Assembly (NCBI RefSeq): GCF_003293595.1
Contig: NZ_CP022162.1
Span: 2,142,327 to 2,206,326, forward strand
DNA: 64,000 nucleotides
Direction: 5' to 3'
Origin: Microbacterium sp. PM5
GTDB lineage: Bacteria > Actinomycetota > Actinomycetes > Actinomycetales > Microbacteriaceae
In this document: positions 34,736-42,032 of the stretch, in pieces
Position numbering within the stretch: the stretch's first letter is position 1
How the letters are laid out: every line of letters begins with the position of its first letter
Notes under the pieces: generated by a model
The model's database searches: none
Told to the model about the DNA's origin: nothing
The model's input: the letters and a program-made list of their open reading frames with translations, nothing else
Program-made: the position numbers and the translations under genes

Positions 34736-34942
34736 ATGAGCACCAGCGGTACCGTCAAGTGGTTCAACTCGGAGAAGGGCTTCGGGTTCATCGCTCCCGA
34801 TGAGGGCGGCGCTGACGTCTTCGCCCACTACTCCGCCATTCAGTCGGGCGGCTACCGCTCGCTCGAGGAGAACCAGCGCGTCGAGTTCGAGATCGCCCAG
34901 GGCCCCAAGGGCCTGCAGGCGGAGAACATCCGACCCCTGTGA
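34736..34942 (+). CDS. cspA: Cold shock protein (CspA family)
   Basis: A 68-residue single cold-shock domain: [19 protein letters not shown] (RNP1 KGFGFI), DVFAHYSAI (RNP2, with Tyr where Phe is usual) and the ending [13 protein letters not shown]. It binds single-stranded RNA/DNA and prevents mRNA secondary structure. Monocistronic, with a strong intrinsic terminator right after it. Confidence 0.95.
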   Translation: MSTSGTVKWFNSEKGFGFIAPDEGGADVFAHYSAIQSGGYRSLEENQRVEFEIAQGPKGLQAENIRPL

Positions 34943-34948
34943 GTTCGA

Positions 34949-34974
34949 CGGCCCGCTTTTGAGCGGGCCGTTTT
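34949..34974 (+). terminator. Intrinsic terminator of cspA
   Basis: 9-bp GC stem CGGCCCGCT/AGCGGGCCG with 4-nt loop followed by TTTT, 7 bp after the stop codon. Confidence 0.85.
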
Positions 34975-34984
34975 CACGTCGGAG

Positions 34985-35020
34985 CGAGCCGTCGTCCACA
35001 CCGTGTGGGACGACGGCTCG
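34985..35020 (-). terminator. Hairpin terminator of the PH-domain/lipoprotein operon
   Basis: Perfect 13-bp stem (34985-34997 with 35008-35020) placed 18 bp beyond the stop of the convergent minus-strand gene. Confidence 0.6.
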
Positions 35021-35037
35021 TTCGTCGTGAGCGAGGA

Positions 35038-36066
35038 TCACTCCAGATCGAGCCGCACGATCTGCTCGGCGCCGACGGCGGCAGCGGCGACGGCGGCCAC
35101 GAGGTCGGGGTAGGCCGGCAGGATCTCCGGCGTGCGCTTCGATGATCCCGGCAGCCCGAGCAGCCAGCGGCGGGTGGTTCCCGTCGGATCGACGACGACG
35201 AGTCGGCGGCGGGGATAGGCGGGCGGGCTGAGACGCACGGCGCGCTGCTGTGCGAGGAAGAAGGTCTGCCCGTCGACCGTGACGGCACCCGCCGACACGT
35301 CGACGCGTCCGGGTACCGAGCGAGCCCGCGCGGCGGTGACGAGCGCGACGACGCCCAGGATCACCGCGAGTACGAGCAGCAGTGGCACGACCACGACCGA
35401 CACGATCTCGCGATCGTCGCGCACCAGCACGCCCGACATCGCCACGGCGATCGCGACGGCGGCGATGGCGACGACAACGGCGGCCGCGACGCCGGCGCGA
35501 CGTGCGCTGCGCCGCACTGCCGTGGCATCGGGGCTGAAGCTCCGCGTGCCGACGAGAGACGCAGCGGTGTGGATGCCGTCGGCCTCTCGGACGGCGACGT
35601 GTTCCGTGAGCGGCGAGAGCAGGGCCACCAGCTCGGTGAACGCCTCGCGTGACAGCGGGACGTTCACTTCGTCGCGGCGGCCGGGCGACTCCACGATCAG
35701 CGTGCGATCGACGCCGGATGGGATGCCGTTGGTGTAGCGCTTGGTGATGCGACTGGTGAACGCCGCGTTCGAGCGCTCCCACCGATGCAGCAGCTGTCCG
35801 GGACGGCGGATCTCGACGGCGTCGCGGTCGACGATCACGCGCGTGTTCGCATACCAGAGCGCGCTGCCCCACACGAGGGCGACGACGATGACCGCGGCCG
35901 TGATGGCGAGAGTGGCCCGCGTCGACCTGCTCGTGGTGACGGGCAGAAACGAGGGCAGGGCGAACAGTGCCAGGGCACCGAGGATCGCCGACAGGACGAG
36001 GGCGCCGAGCGCCCGTCGGGCGAGAGAGCCGCGGAAGACGACCTGCTCGCCCGACGGCGTGCTCAT
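35038..36066 (-). CDS. PH-like domain membrane protein
   Basis: A 342-residue membrane protein. Two N-terminal membrane segments (about 17-40 and 50-70) are followed by a bacterial PH-like region (YANTRVIVDRDAVEIRRPGQLLHRW), then two further segments near 190-212 and 222-248, and a second small domain (VDVSAGAVTVDGQTFFLAQQRAVRL) that repeats the same theme. No catalytic motif. It overlaps the lipoprotein gene by 4 bp and is probably involved in cell envelope function. Confidence 0.6.
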   Translation of the reverse strand: MSTPSGEQVVFRGSLARRALGALVLSAILGALALFALPSFLPVTTSRSTRATLAITAAVIVVALVWGSALWYANTRVIVDRDAVEIRRPGQLLHRWERSNAAFTSRITKRYTNGIPSGVDRTLIVESPGRRDEVNVPLSREAFTELVALLSPLTEHVAVREADGIHTAASLVGTRSFSPDATAVRRSARRAGVAAAVVVAIAAVAIAVAMSGVLVRDDREIVSVVVVPLLLVLAVILGVVALVTAARARSVPGRVDVSAGAVTVDGQTFFLAQQRAVRLSPPAYPRRRLVVVDPTGTTRRWLLGLPGSSKRTPEILPAYPDLVAAVAAAAVGAEQIVRLDLE

Positions 36067-36563
36067 CGGGCGGCGCCGGCGAGGCTGCCGGTCACCTTGC
36101 CGGACCGGTCGTAGACGATGCACGAGATCAGGCGGTCGTCGGCGCCCTCCCAGCTGTCCTTCGTCGGGAACAGGTAGCTGAACTCCAGCGTCGACTCTTC
36201 GTACGGCACGCCGACGAACGTCGAGAAGGCGTCTCCGCATCCCTTCTCGGCGGCGTCGGTCACCGCGCTGTCGCCGGGGTAGTCACCGGCCGGCATCGTC
36301 AGGTCGTAGTACACCTCGTTGTCGTGCGGGTCGGTGCAGGGCACGGCGGGAACATCGCTGATCTGCTCGCCACTCTGGTCGTTGAAGCAGTCGCCGACCT
36401 TGATGGTGAACGCGTCGGCCTTGCCGGATTCCGTCACCTGTCCGGTGTCGGCGTCGCGGACGGCCTGATCACCCCCGATCAGGTTCGTGATCGTGGAGCA
36501 GCCTCCGAGGAGGATCATGCTCGACACGAGGGCGGCGGCGGGGATGATGCGGTGCAGGCGCAT
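36063..36563 (-). CDS. Septum-formation-like lipoprotein
   Basis: A 166-residue lipoprotein with lipobox LLGGC (Cys 22). The mature part has the small domain VGDCFND...VPAVPCTDPHDNEVYYDLTMP...CGDAFSTFVG, with paired cysteines, matching the actinobacterial septum-formation/DUF family of secreted proteins. Function is not established. ATG with AAAGAG upstream. It is the first gene of a two-gene operon with the PH-like protein. Confidence 0.7.
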   Translation of the reverse strand: MRLHRIIPAAALVSSMILLGGCSTITNLIGGDQAVRDADTGQVTESGKADAFTIKVGDCFNDQSGEQISDVPAVPCTDPHDNEVYYDLTMPAGDYPGDSAVTDAAEKGCGDAFSTFVGVPYEESTLEFSYLFPTKDSWEGADDRLISCIVYDRSGKVTGSLAGAAR

Positions 36564-36635
36564 GGGGCACTCTTTCCGGTTACGTATGTCGACTCACACT
36601 GGCCGCACGCTCCCACGCTCCGCGTGAGAGAGACA

Positions 36636-36666
36636 GGGGCACGTCACCGACTCCCGGCCGTGCCCC
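36636..36666 (-). terminator. Possible terminator after HAD gene
   Basis: 8-bp perfect stem GGGGCACG/CGTGCCCC (36636-36643 with 36659-36666) downstream of the HAD gene and upstream of the lipoprotein start. No U-tract. The rest of this 136-bp gap holds an AT-rich patch (AATATATC) at about 36684. Confidence 0.4.
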
Positions 36667-36699
36667 GACCGTGCAGCGCCCCCAATATATCGGTAGAGC

Positions 36700-37395
36700 T
36701 CAGCCGGCGTGAGACGCCGTCTCATCATCGATGAGCAGCAGTGACCGCAGCTGCGACGCATTTTCCACGGCGGCCGACGCGCCATCGGCCTCGTGGGGCC
36801 AGCTGAAGCCCCACCGCACGAAGACCACCGGCACTCCTTGCGCGGCGCCGCCCTCGACGTCGTGGTGGCGGTCGCCGATGAGCACCGGGCGGCTCGTGTC
36901 GACGCCCGCCGCGCGCAGGCGGCGCAGGGCTTCGGCGACGATGTCGGACTTCGATGCGAGCGTCTTCTCGTCGGGGGTGGAGCCGACCATCGCCGTCATG
37001 TGCGGCGCCAGATCGAAGTGCTCCATGAGTGCGACGACCTGCACCTCCGGCTTCGAGCTCGCCGTCGCCTGGGAGATTCCCGCAGCGTCGAGGTCGGCGA
37101 TGATCTCGGCCACCCCCGGGTACAGTCGCGCTCCCGTGGTGTAACCGTCGGCCTTGCCCAGGGTGCGGTAGTACGCGACGGCCTCGGTGGCCTGCTCCGG
37201 GGTCATGCCGACGTTGTCCTGGAACGAGTTGAACATCGGCGGGCCGATCCAGTGCACGAGCTCGTCACGCGTCGGTGCGGGCTTGCCGAAGTGCTCGAGG
37301 GCGGTCGTGAGGCGCCGGAGGATGCCGTCGGAAGCGTCGACGAGGGTCCCGTCGACGTCCCAGAGCACGCACGTGAAAGGGGATCGCATCGTCAT
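36700..37395 (-). CDS. HAD-family hydrolase (phosphoglycolate phosphatase-like)
   Basis: A 231-residue haloacid-dehalogenase phosphatase: motif I CVLWDVDGTLVDAS (nucleophile Asp), helical cap domain (about 20-85), motif II ATASSKPEVQVV, motif III/IV VLIGDRHHDVEGGAAQG. The Gph/PpaX-like cap suggests a small phosphate ester such as phosphoglycolate. The start has TAGGCT 6 nt before the ATG and no ribosome site, so it is probably leaderless. Confidence 0.85.
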   Translation of the reverse strand: MTMRSPFTCVLWDVDGTLVDASDGILRRLTTALEHFGKPAPTRDELVHWIGPPMFNSFQDNVGMTPEQATEAVAYYRTLGKADGYTTGARLYPGVAEIIADLDAAGISQATASSKPEVQVVALMEHFDLAPHMTAMVGSTPDEKTLASKSDIVAEALRRLRAAGVDTSRPVLIGDRHHDVEGGAAQGVPVVFVRWGFSWPHEADGASAAVENASQLRSLLLIDDETASHAG

Positions 37396-37401
37396 GGGTC
37401 C

Positions 37402-37407
37402 AGCCTA
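37402..37407 (-). promoter_or_regulatory. -10 element, leaderless start of HAD gene
   Basis: TAGGCT (minus strand) with exactly 6 nt to the ATG at 37395 and no Shine-Dalgarno sequence. Confidence 0.5.
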
Positions 37408-37415
37408 GGGTGCCG

Positions 37416-38108
37416 TCAGAACAGTCGCGGCGCGCCCGATTCGACGCCCTTCATGCCTTCGTAGTCGAGGGTCACGCAACGGATGCCGCGGTCGCCGGCG
37501 AGCGTCTTGGCTTGCGGTTTGATCTCTTGGGCGGCGAACACTCCCGCCACCGGTGCGAGGTGCGGGTCGCGGTTGAGCAGCTCCAGGTACCGGGTGAGCT
37601 GCTCGACGCCGTCGATGTCGCCACGGCGCTTGACCTCGACCGCGATGGTGCCGCCCGCGGGATTGCGCAGCAGCAGGTCCACGGGGCCGATCGCCGTCGG
37701 GAACTCCCGGCGCACGAGAGTGAGGCCGTCCCCGATCACATCGACCTGCTCGGCGAGCAGGCGCTGCAGGTCGGCCTCGACGCCGTCCTTCTGCAGGCCG
37801 GGATCGACACCGAGCTCGTGCGACGAGTCGTGCAGAACCTCGTAGATCCGAACGAGAAGCGCATCGCCGGTCTTCGCGTGGGTGACCCGCCAGTGTTCGA
37901 TCACCCCGGCCGACGCCGACTCGGCATCCGGGGCCTCGACGGTGAGGGTGCACGGAGGGCTCATCCAGTTGAGCGGGGCATGCTGAATGTCCCGATGAAA
38001 TGCGACGGTGCCGTCGGCTTTGATCATGATCAGGCGGGTCGCCAGCGGAAGATGGGTGTTCAGCCGTCCGGAGTAGTCGACGGAGCAGCGGGCGATGATG
38101 AGACGCAC
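37416..38108 (-). CDS. nucS: Mismatch endonuclease NucS (EndoMS)
   Basis: A 230-residue NucS: N-terminal DNA-binding part [21 protein letters not shown] and C-terminal RecB-like nuclease (PD-(D/E)xK) with [10 protein letters not shown] and [28 protein letters not shown]. In actinobacteria lacking MutS/MutL it performs non-canonical mismatch repair by cutting both strands at G-T, G-G and T-T mispairs. GTG start at 38108. This is a strong marker of actinobacterial (or archaeal) origin. Confidence 0.93.
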   Translation of the reverse strand: MRLIIARCSVDYSGRLNTHLPLATRLIMIKADGTVAFHRDIQHAPLNWMSPPCTLTVEAPDAESASAGVIEHWRVTHAKTGDALLVRIYEVLHDSSHELGVDPGLQKDGVEADLQRLLAEQVDVIGDGLTLVRREFPTAIGPVDLLLRNPAGGTIAVEVKRRGDIDGVEQLTRYLELLNRDPHLAPVAGVFAAQEIKPQAKTLAGDRGIRCVTLDYEGMKGVESGAPRLF

Positions 38109-38152
38109 TCGTCCAGTCTCGCAGGGCGCGCGGGGAGAACTCGCGCGGTCGC

Positions 38153-39502
38153 TCAGAAGGGTGGCACGGATTCCGCGGGTGGATGCGATGGTGGGTCGAC
38201 CGTGAACGCCACCAGGGGGACGGGGGCGTCTTCTCGGTAGACCCGTCCGGTGGGCGAGGTCCATTCGAGGATGCCGTCGGGGTGTTGTCGCACTCTCCAG
38301 GAGGTGAACTGCTTCATCGAGTGGTGCCGCTGACACAGGTGGGCGAGGTTCCAGAGGGCAGTGGGGCCGCCCTGCGCGTGGTCGACGGTGTGGTCGATCT
38401 CGCAGCGGATCGCGGCCCGTCGGCATCCGGGGAACCGGCAGTGCTGGTCGCGCGCGCGGAGAAATCGGCGCTGCGACTGTGCGGTGCGGTACCGATCGAC
38501 GGCGATCACGGTCCCGTCGACGGGGTCGGTGAGGATCCGGGTGAGCGTGGGCGCGTTTGCGGCGAGAGCGCGGGCGGTGTCGGCGTCGACCGGGGTACGT
38601 CCGACGAGGTCGGCGGGTCCGTCGTCGGCGTCGAGCAGGGTGAGTGCGGGGACGATGACCTGAACCTGCGCACGGATCGCGCCCAGGGCCCCGGGCCGGT
38701 CGCCGACCGCGCTGGGGTCGAGGGTCGGGCTGCCGGTGAGCAGCATGTCGCTGAGCGCGCCGGCGCGAATCTGATCCATCGTCCGCGTATCGCCATCGCC
38801 ATCGCCATCGCCAACGCCGTCGCCCTCGTGATGGCGGCTGTCGGCGATCACCATCGCCTGCTGCGTAAGACGGTCGAGGATGCCGTGGGCGATGACCGTC
38901 GGCACTGTTGCGACGAGGTCGGACATGCCATCAGCCCCGGGGATCACCCGGACCAGGCGGCACGCGCTCGCCGTGCGGTGGCGCTCGGTGAAGGAACGCT
39001 CCGCGGTGCGTTCGGCGAGAATCTCCACCGCCGCCCGCACCCGGTTGGGCGTATCCCCCTCACAGAGCCGGATCGCCTCCGCTTCGAACTCCGCCCGCCG
39101 CTCGGCGGGAACGAGCCCGCCGGCATCCACGATCACCCGCACATGACCACGCGTGATCCGCTCCGCCTCCCACGCGTCGAGGGTCGCGGGGTAGCTTTCG
39201 ACGAGTCCACGCGCCTCACCGATCCGCTGCTGCACCGTCCGATCGGTCACCCGCAGCACCCCACCCAGCTCCGCCGCGATCGAGCGCAACACCATGTCGT
39301 GCTCCCGCACCGACCCCCGCTGTGCCGCCGCCTCCCGCTCCGCGAGCTGACCCGCCCGCGCCAGCACCCGCACCTCCGCGACCTGCGCCGCCGTCACAGC
39401 GCGAGCCACCACCTCAGTGTCCGCAACGAGACCCGACAGCACAGCCACGAACCGGCCGCCGCTGTCGGTCTCGATGACGCCCCCCGGCGCGATCTCCGTC
39501 AT
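38153..39502 (-). CDS. DUF222 / HNH endonuclease (13E12-type)
   Basis: A 449-residue protein with an N-terminal DUF222 helical region (about 20-300, [21 protein letters not shown]) and a C-terminal HNH nuclease: [34 protein letters not shown]. The Asp/Gly-rich insert near residue 230 comes from a hexanucleotide repeat. Members are multicopy in actinobacteria and related to the 13E12 repeat family of mycobacteria. A LexA-type box and a leaderless -10 stand directly in front, implying DNA damage control. Confidence 0.88.
   Translation of the reverse strand: MTEIAPGGVIETDSGGRFVAVLSGLVADTEVVARAVTAAQVAEVRVLARAGQLAEREAAAQRGSVREHDMVLRSIAAELGGVLRVTDRTVQQRIGEARGLVESYPATLDAWEAERITRGHVRVIVDAGGLVPAERRAEFEAEAIRLCEGDTPNRVRAAVEILAERTAERSFTERHRTASACRLVRVIPGADGMSDLVATVPTVIAHGILDRLTQQAMVIADSRHHEGDGVGDGDGDGDTRTMDQIRAGALSDMLLTGSPTLDPSAVGDRPGALGAIRAQVQVIVPALTLLDADDGPADLVGRTPVDADTARALAANAPTLTRILTDPVDGTVIAVDRYRTAQSQRRFLRARDQHCRFPGCRRAAIRCEIDHTVDHAQGGPTALWNLAHLCQRHHSMKQFTSWRVRQHPDGILEWTSPTGRVYREDAPVPLVAFTVDPPSHPPAESVPPF
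38789..38824. repeat. ATCGCC hexanucleotide repeat
   Basis: Four perfect ATCGCC copies (38789-38812) followed by two with one change each. In the coding strand it adds Gly-Asp pairs without frameshift, so copy number may vary by slippage. Confidence 0.8.
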
Positions 39503-39508
39503 ACCCCG

Positions 39509-39539
39509 AGTATACGGCGACCTTCGGACATTTGTTCGA
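39509..39539 (-). promoter_or_regulatory. SOS box and leaderless promoter
   Basis: TCGGACATTTGTTCGA (39524-39539) differs by one base from a perfect LexA palindrome of actinobacterial type. On the minus strand it precedes TATACT (39514-39509), which ends 6 nt before the ATG at 39502. Confidence 0.75.
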
Positions 39540-39585
39540 TCTCTCCACAGGTGACCGTCGCGGCATCCCGGGGAGAGCGACCGCC

Positions 39586-40818
39586 TCAGTGGTGTCCCGC
39601 GCCCACCTTCGAACCCGCGATCGGCTTGGCGGCGCCGGATGCCAAGCCGCTCATGGCGATGAGCCCGACGATGATCCAGAGGGTGTTCAGGATGCCGATC
39701 TGGTGGCTGACCCAGCCGAGGACGGGCGGTCCGCAGAGGAAGGCGACGTAGCCGATGGTCGCCGCCGCAGAGACGGATGCCGCGGCCTTGCGGGGATCGT
39801 CGGCCGCAGCCGACATGCCGAGGGGGAAGCCCAGCGACGCGCCGGCGCCCCACAGGGCGACGCCGATGAAGGCGACCGGAAGGTTCGGCGCGAGGATGAA
39901 GACGACCAGGCCCACCCCGGCGGCCACCGACAGGGCTCGCAGGGTCCACACGCGACCGATGCGGTCGACGAGCGGGCCGCCCACCGCGCGGAACACCGTC
40001 ATCGCGACGGAGAAGACCGTGAGGAAGACCGCTCCGGTGGCCTCCGACTCGTTGTGACCGTCGACGACCGCGATCGTCAGCCAGTCGTTCGCACTGCCTT
40101 CGGCGAAGGCCATGCCGAGGATGATGGCGCCGATCGCGTAGGTGCGCGGATCGCGCCAGACCTCGAGCGCGGCGTGCAGACGCTCACGGCGCCCCGGAGA
40201 CTCGGCATCGGGGTCGACCGTGACCTGCGCCTGCAGGGGGATGGATCGCAGCGCGTTGGCCGTGATCGCGAGCCAGACGACGGCCACGGTGCCGAGGTGC
40301 CATGATGCACCGACGCCCCAGGCCGTCATCGCGACGCCGATACCGGCGCCCGCGACGGTGCCGAGGCTGAAGAACGCGTGGAAAAGCGGCATGAGAGTGC
40401 GCTCGAACGCCTGCTCGACCTCGGCCGCCTCGACGTTCATCATGACGTCCGTGGCGCCGAAGCACAGGCCGAGGGTCGCCAATCCGATCACCGTCAGGGG
40501 ATAGGACGACAGCGCGTCCACTCCCAGCGCGGCCAGGAACAGGCCGATGGCGATGCCCACGATCGTGACGGACAGCCCGCGCTTGGCGCCCCAGCGAACG
40601 ACCACGACGTTGGCCGACATCACGCCGATGAGCGAGCCGGCACCCATGGCGAACAGCAGGATGCCGACCTCGAAGTCGTCGATCGCGAGGTTCTGCTTGA
40701 CGGCCGGCAGCCGCGACGCCCAGGACGCGAAGGTCACGCCGCACAGGAGGAACAGCGTGAAGATCGAGGTGCGCCAGCGGACGAGCTGGCGGCGGTCGAG
40801 GCGGGAGCGGGAGATCAC
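39586..40818 (-). CDS. MFS transporter (YbjJ-like)
   Basis: A 410-residue twelve-segment carrier. It begins (GTG 40818) ISRSRLDRRQLVRWRTSIFTLFLLCGVTFASWASRLP, a pattern typical of the YbjJ/sugar-efflux-like MFS group. It contains MGAGSLIGVMSANVVVVRWGAKRG and a second-half loop GGPLVDRIGRVW. It diverges from a LacI gene across two palindromic operators, suggesting a carbohydrate or its derivative as substrate, but the direction of transport is not clear. Confidence 0.82.
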   Translation of the reverse strand: MISRSRLDRRQLVRWRTSIFTLFLLCGVTFASWASRLPAVKQNLAIDDFEVGILLFAMGAGSLIGVMSANVVVVRWGAKRGLSVTIVGIAIGLFLAALGVDALSSYPLTVIGLATLGLCFGATDVMMNVEAAEVEQAFERTLMPLFHAFFSLGTVAGAGIGVAMTAWGVGASWHLGTVAVVWLAITANALRSIPLQAQVTVDPDAESPGRRERLHAALEVWRDPRTYAIGAIILGMAFAEGSANDWLTIAVVDGHNESEATGAVFLTVFSVAMTVFRAVGGPLVDRIGRVWTLRALSVAAGVGLVVFILAPNLPVAFIGVALWGAGASLGFPLGMSAAADDPRKAAASVSAAATIGYVAFLCGPPVLGWVSHQIGILNTLWIIVGLIAMSGLASGAAKPIAGSKVGAGHH

Positions 40819-40840
40819 CCCCTCACTGTATCCACATTTC

Positions 40841-40854
40841 TCGAATCGATTCGA
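40841..40854. promoter_or_regulatory. LacI operator 1
   Basis: TCGAATCGATTCGA, a perfect 14-bp palindrome centred on CG, 22 bp before the MFS start (minus strand). Confidence 0.65.
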
Positions 40855-40894
40855 TGCCTCGACGACGAGCGCGCCACATCCCCGATCTCCGGCC

Positions 40895-40906
40895 CGAAAC
40901 GATTCG
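40895..40906. promoter_or_regulatory. LacI operator 2
   Basis: CGAAACGATTCG, matching the core of operator 1 at 11 of 12 bases, just upstream of the -10 of the lacI-type gene; it would give autoregulation. Confidence 0.6.
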
Positions 40907-40914
40907 ACGCGGGT

Positions 40915-40920
40915 TAGCAT
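40915..40920 (+). promoter_or_regulatory. -10 element, leaderless start of LacI gene
   Basis: TAGCAT ends 6 nt before the GTG at 40927; transcription would start at the initiation codon. Confidence 0.5.
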
Positions 40921-40926
40921 CGGGGA

Positions 40927-41976
40927 GTGACGAACCGCCGGGCCACCATCGCCGACGTCGCCCGCGTCGCGGGCGTCTCGCCGTCGACGGCGTCCGTCGT
41001 CTTCAGCGGCAAGACCCCGGTCTCGGACACCACGCGACTGCGGGTCATCGAGGCCGCCGACTCGCTCGGCTACACCGGGCCCGACCCCCGCGCCGCCTCG
41101 CTGCGTCTGGGCCGCAGCGGCATCGTCGCCGTCGTCGTCGGTTCATCCTTGAACTTCATGTTCGTCGACCCCGTCCAGCGTCTCCTGATGGACGGCCTCG
41201 CCGAGGCCGTCGCCCCCCTCGGTGCGGGCCTCCTCCTCCTTCGCCGCGATGCCGAGCTCGACATCGAGAACGCCCCCACCCTGACGACGGCGTCCATCGA
41301 CGCCGCGGTGCTCATCGGCTGCGATGGGTCGCTCCGCGCGTCGCTGCCGATCGTCCAGGCCCGCGGCATCCCCGTCGTGGTGGTCGAAGGAGACGCCGGC
41401 GAGGGCATTCCCCGCATCGCGCTGGACAACCGCGACGCCCAGCGGCGTGCGGCGGAGCACATCCGCGATCTCGGACACACCCGGGTGGCGATCGTCACCC
41501 TTTGGCAGGACGCGGCGGGTACGGTCGGGTGGATCGCGCCGGATGCCGAGATCGCGGTCGACGTGACGCGCGATCGTCTTCAGGGAGCTCGTGACGTCTT
41601 CCCCGACGCGCCGGCCTTCGCGTGCGCGGGCAGCTCCATCGACGACGGATTCGCCGCGGGGCGCGTGCTGTTCGCCGACCCGCGCACCCGGCCCACCGCC
41701 GTCATCGCGCAGAGCGACCTTCTGGCCGCCGGTGTCATCCGCGCCGCCGAGGATGCCGGTCTGCGCGTGCCCCAGGACGTCAGCGTCACCGGGTTCGACG
41801 GCGTTCCCGTCGACGGGCTCGCCCCCTACGAGCTGACCACGCTCGTCCAGCCCGCGACGGCCAAGGGCCGCGCGGCAGGCGCCGCGATCGCTGCGATGCT
41901 CGACGGGCGTGAACCGGAGTCGGTCGACCTCACTTCTACATTCCGCATCGGTAATACGACCTCGCGCGCCGGGTGA
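40927..41976 (+). CDS. LacI family regulator
   Basis: A 349-residue LacI/GalR repressor: helix-turn-helix TIADVARVAGVSPSTASVVFSG, hinge DPRAASLRLGRSGIVAVVV, effector domain with IDAAVLIGCDG, HIRDLGHTRVAIVTL, PTAVIAQSDLLAAGVIRAAEDAGLRVPQDVSVTGFDGV. It most likely controls the divergent MFS gene through CGAAWCGWTTCG operators. GTG start at 40927. Confidence 0.87.
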   Translation: MTNRRATIADVARVAGVSPSTASVVFSGKTPVSDTTRLRVIEAADSLGYTGPDPRAASLRLGRSGIVAVVVGSSLNFMFVDPVQRLLMDGLAEAVAPLGAGLLLLRRDAELDIENAPTLTTASIDAAVLIGCDGSLRASLPIVQARGIPVVVVEGDAGEGIPRIALDNRDAQRRAAEHIRDLGHTRVAIVTLWQDAAGTVGWIAPDAEIAVDVTRDRLQGARDVFPDAPAFACAGSSIDDGFAAGRVLFADPRTRPTAVIAQSDLLAAGVIRAAEDAGLRVPQDVSVTGFDGVPVDGLAPYELTTLVQPATAKGRAAGAAIAAMLDGREPESVDLTSTFRIGNTTSRAG

Positions 41977-41977
41977 C

Positions 41978-41996
41978 ACCGGGCGCCCGGTAGACT
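41978..41996 (+). promoter_or_regulatory. Promoter region of the mrp operon
   Basis: A perfect 14-bp palindrome ACCGGGCGCCCGGT (41978-41991) follows the lacI stop by one base and shares its last T with a TAGACT -10 (41991-41996). The first mrp start codon is at 42033 with AGGAGG. The palindrome may be a short terminator or an operator. Confidence 0.45.
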
Positions 41997-42032
41997 GGCC
42001 TTCCGACCCCCGCGACCTGTCAGGAGGCCAGA

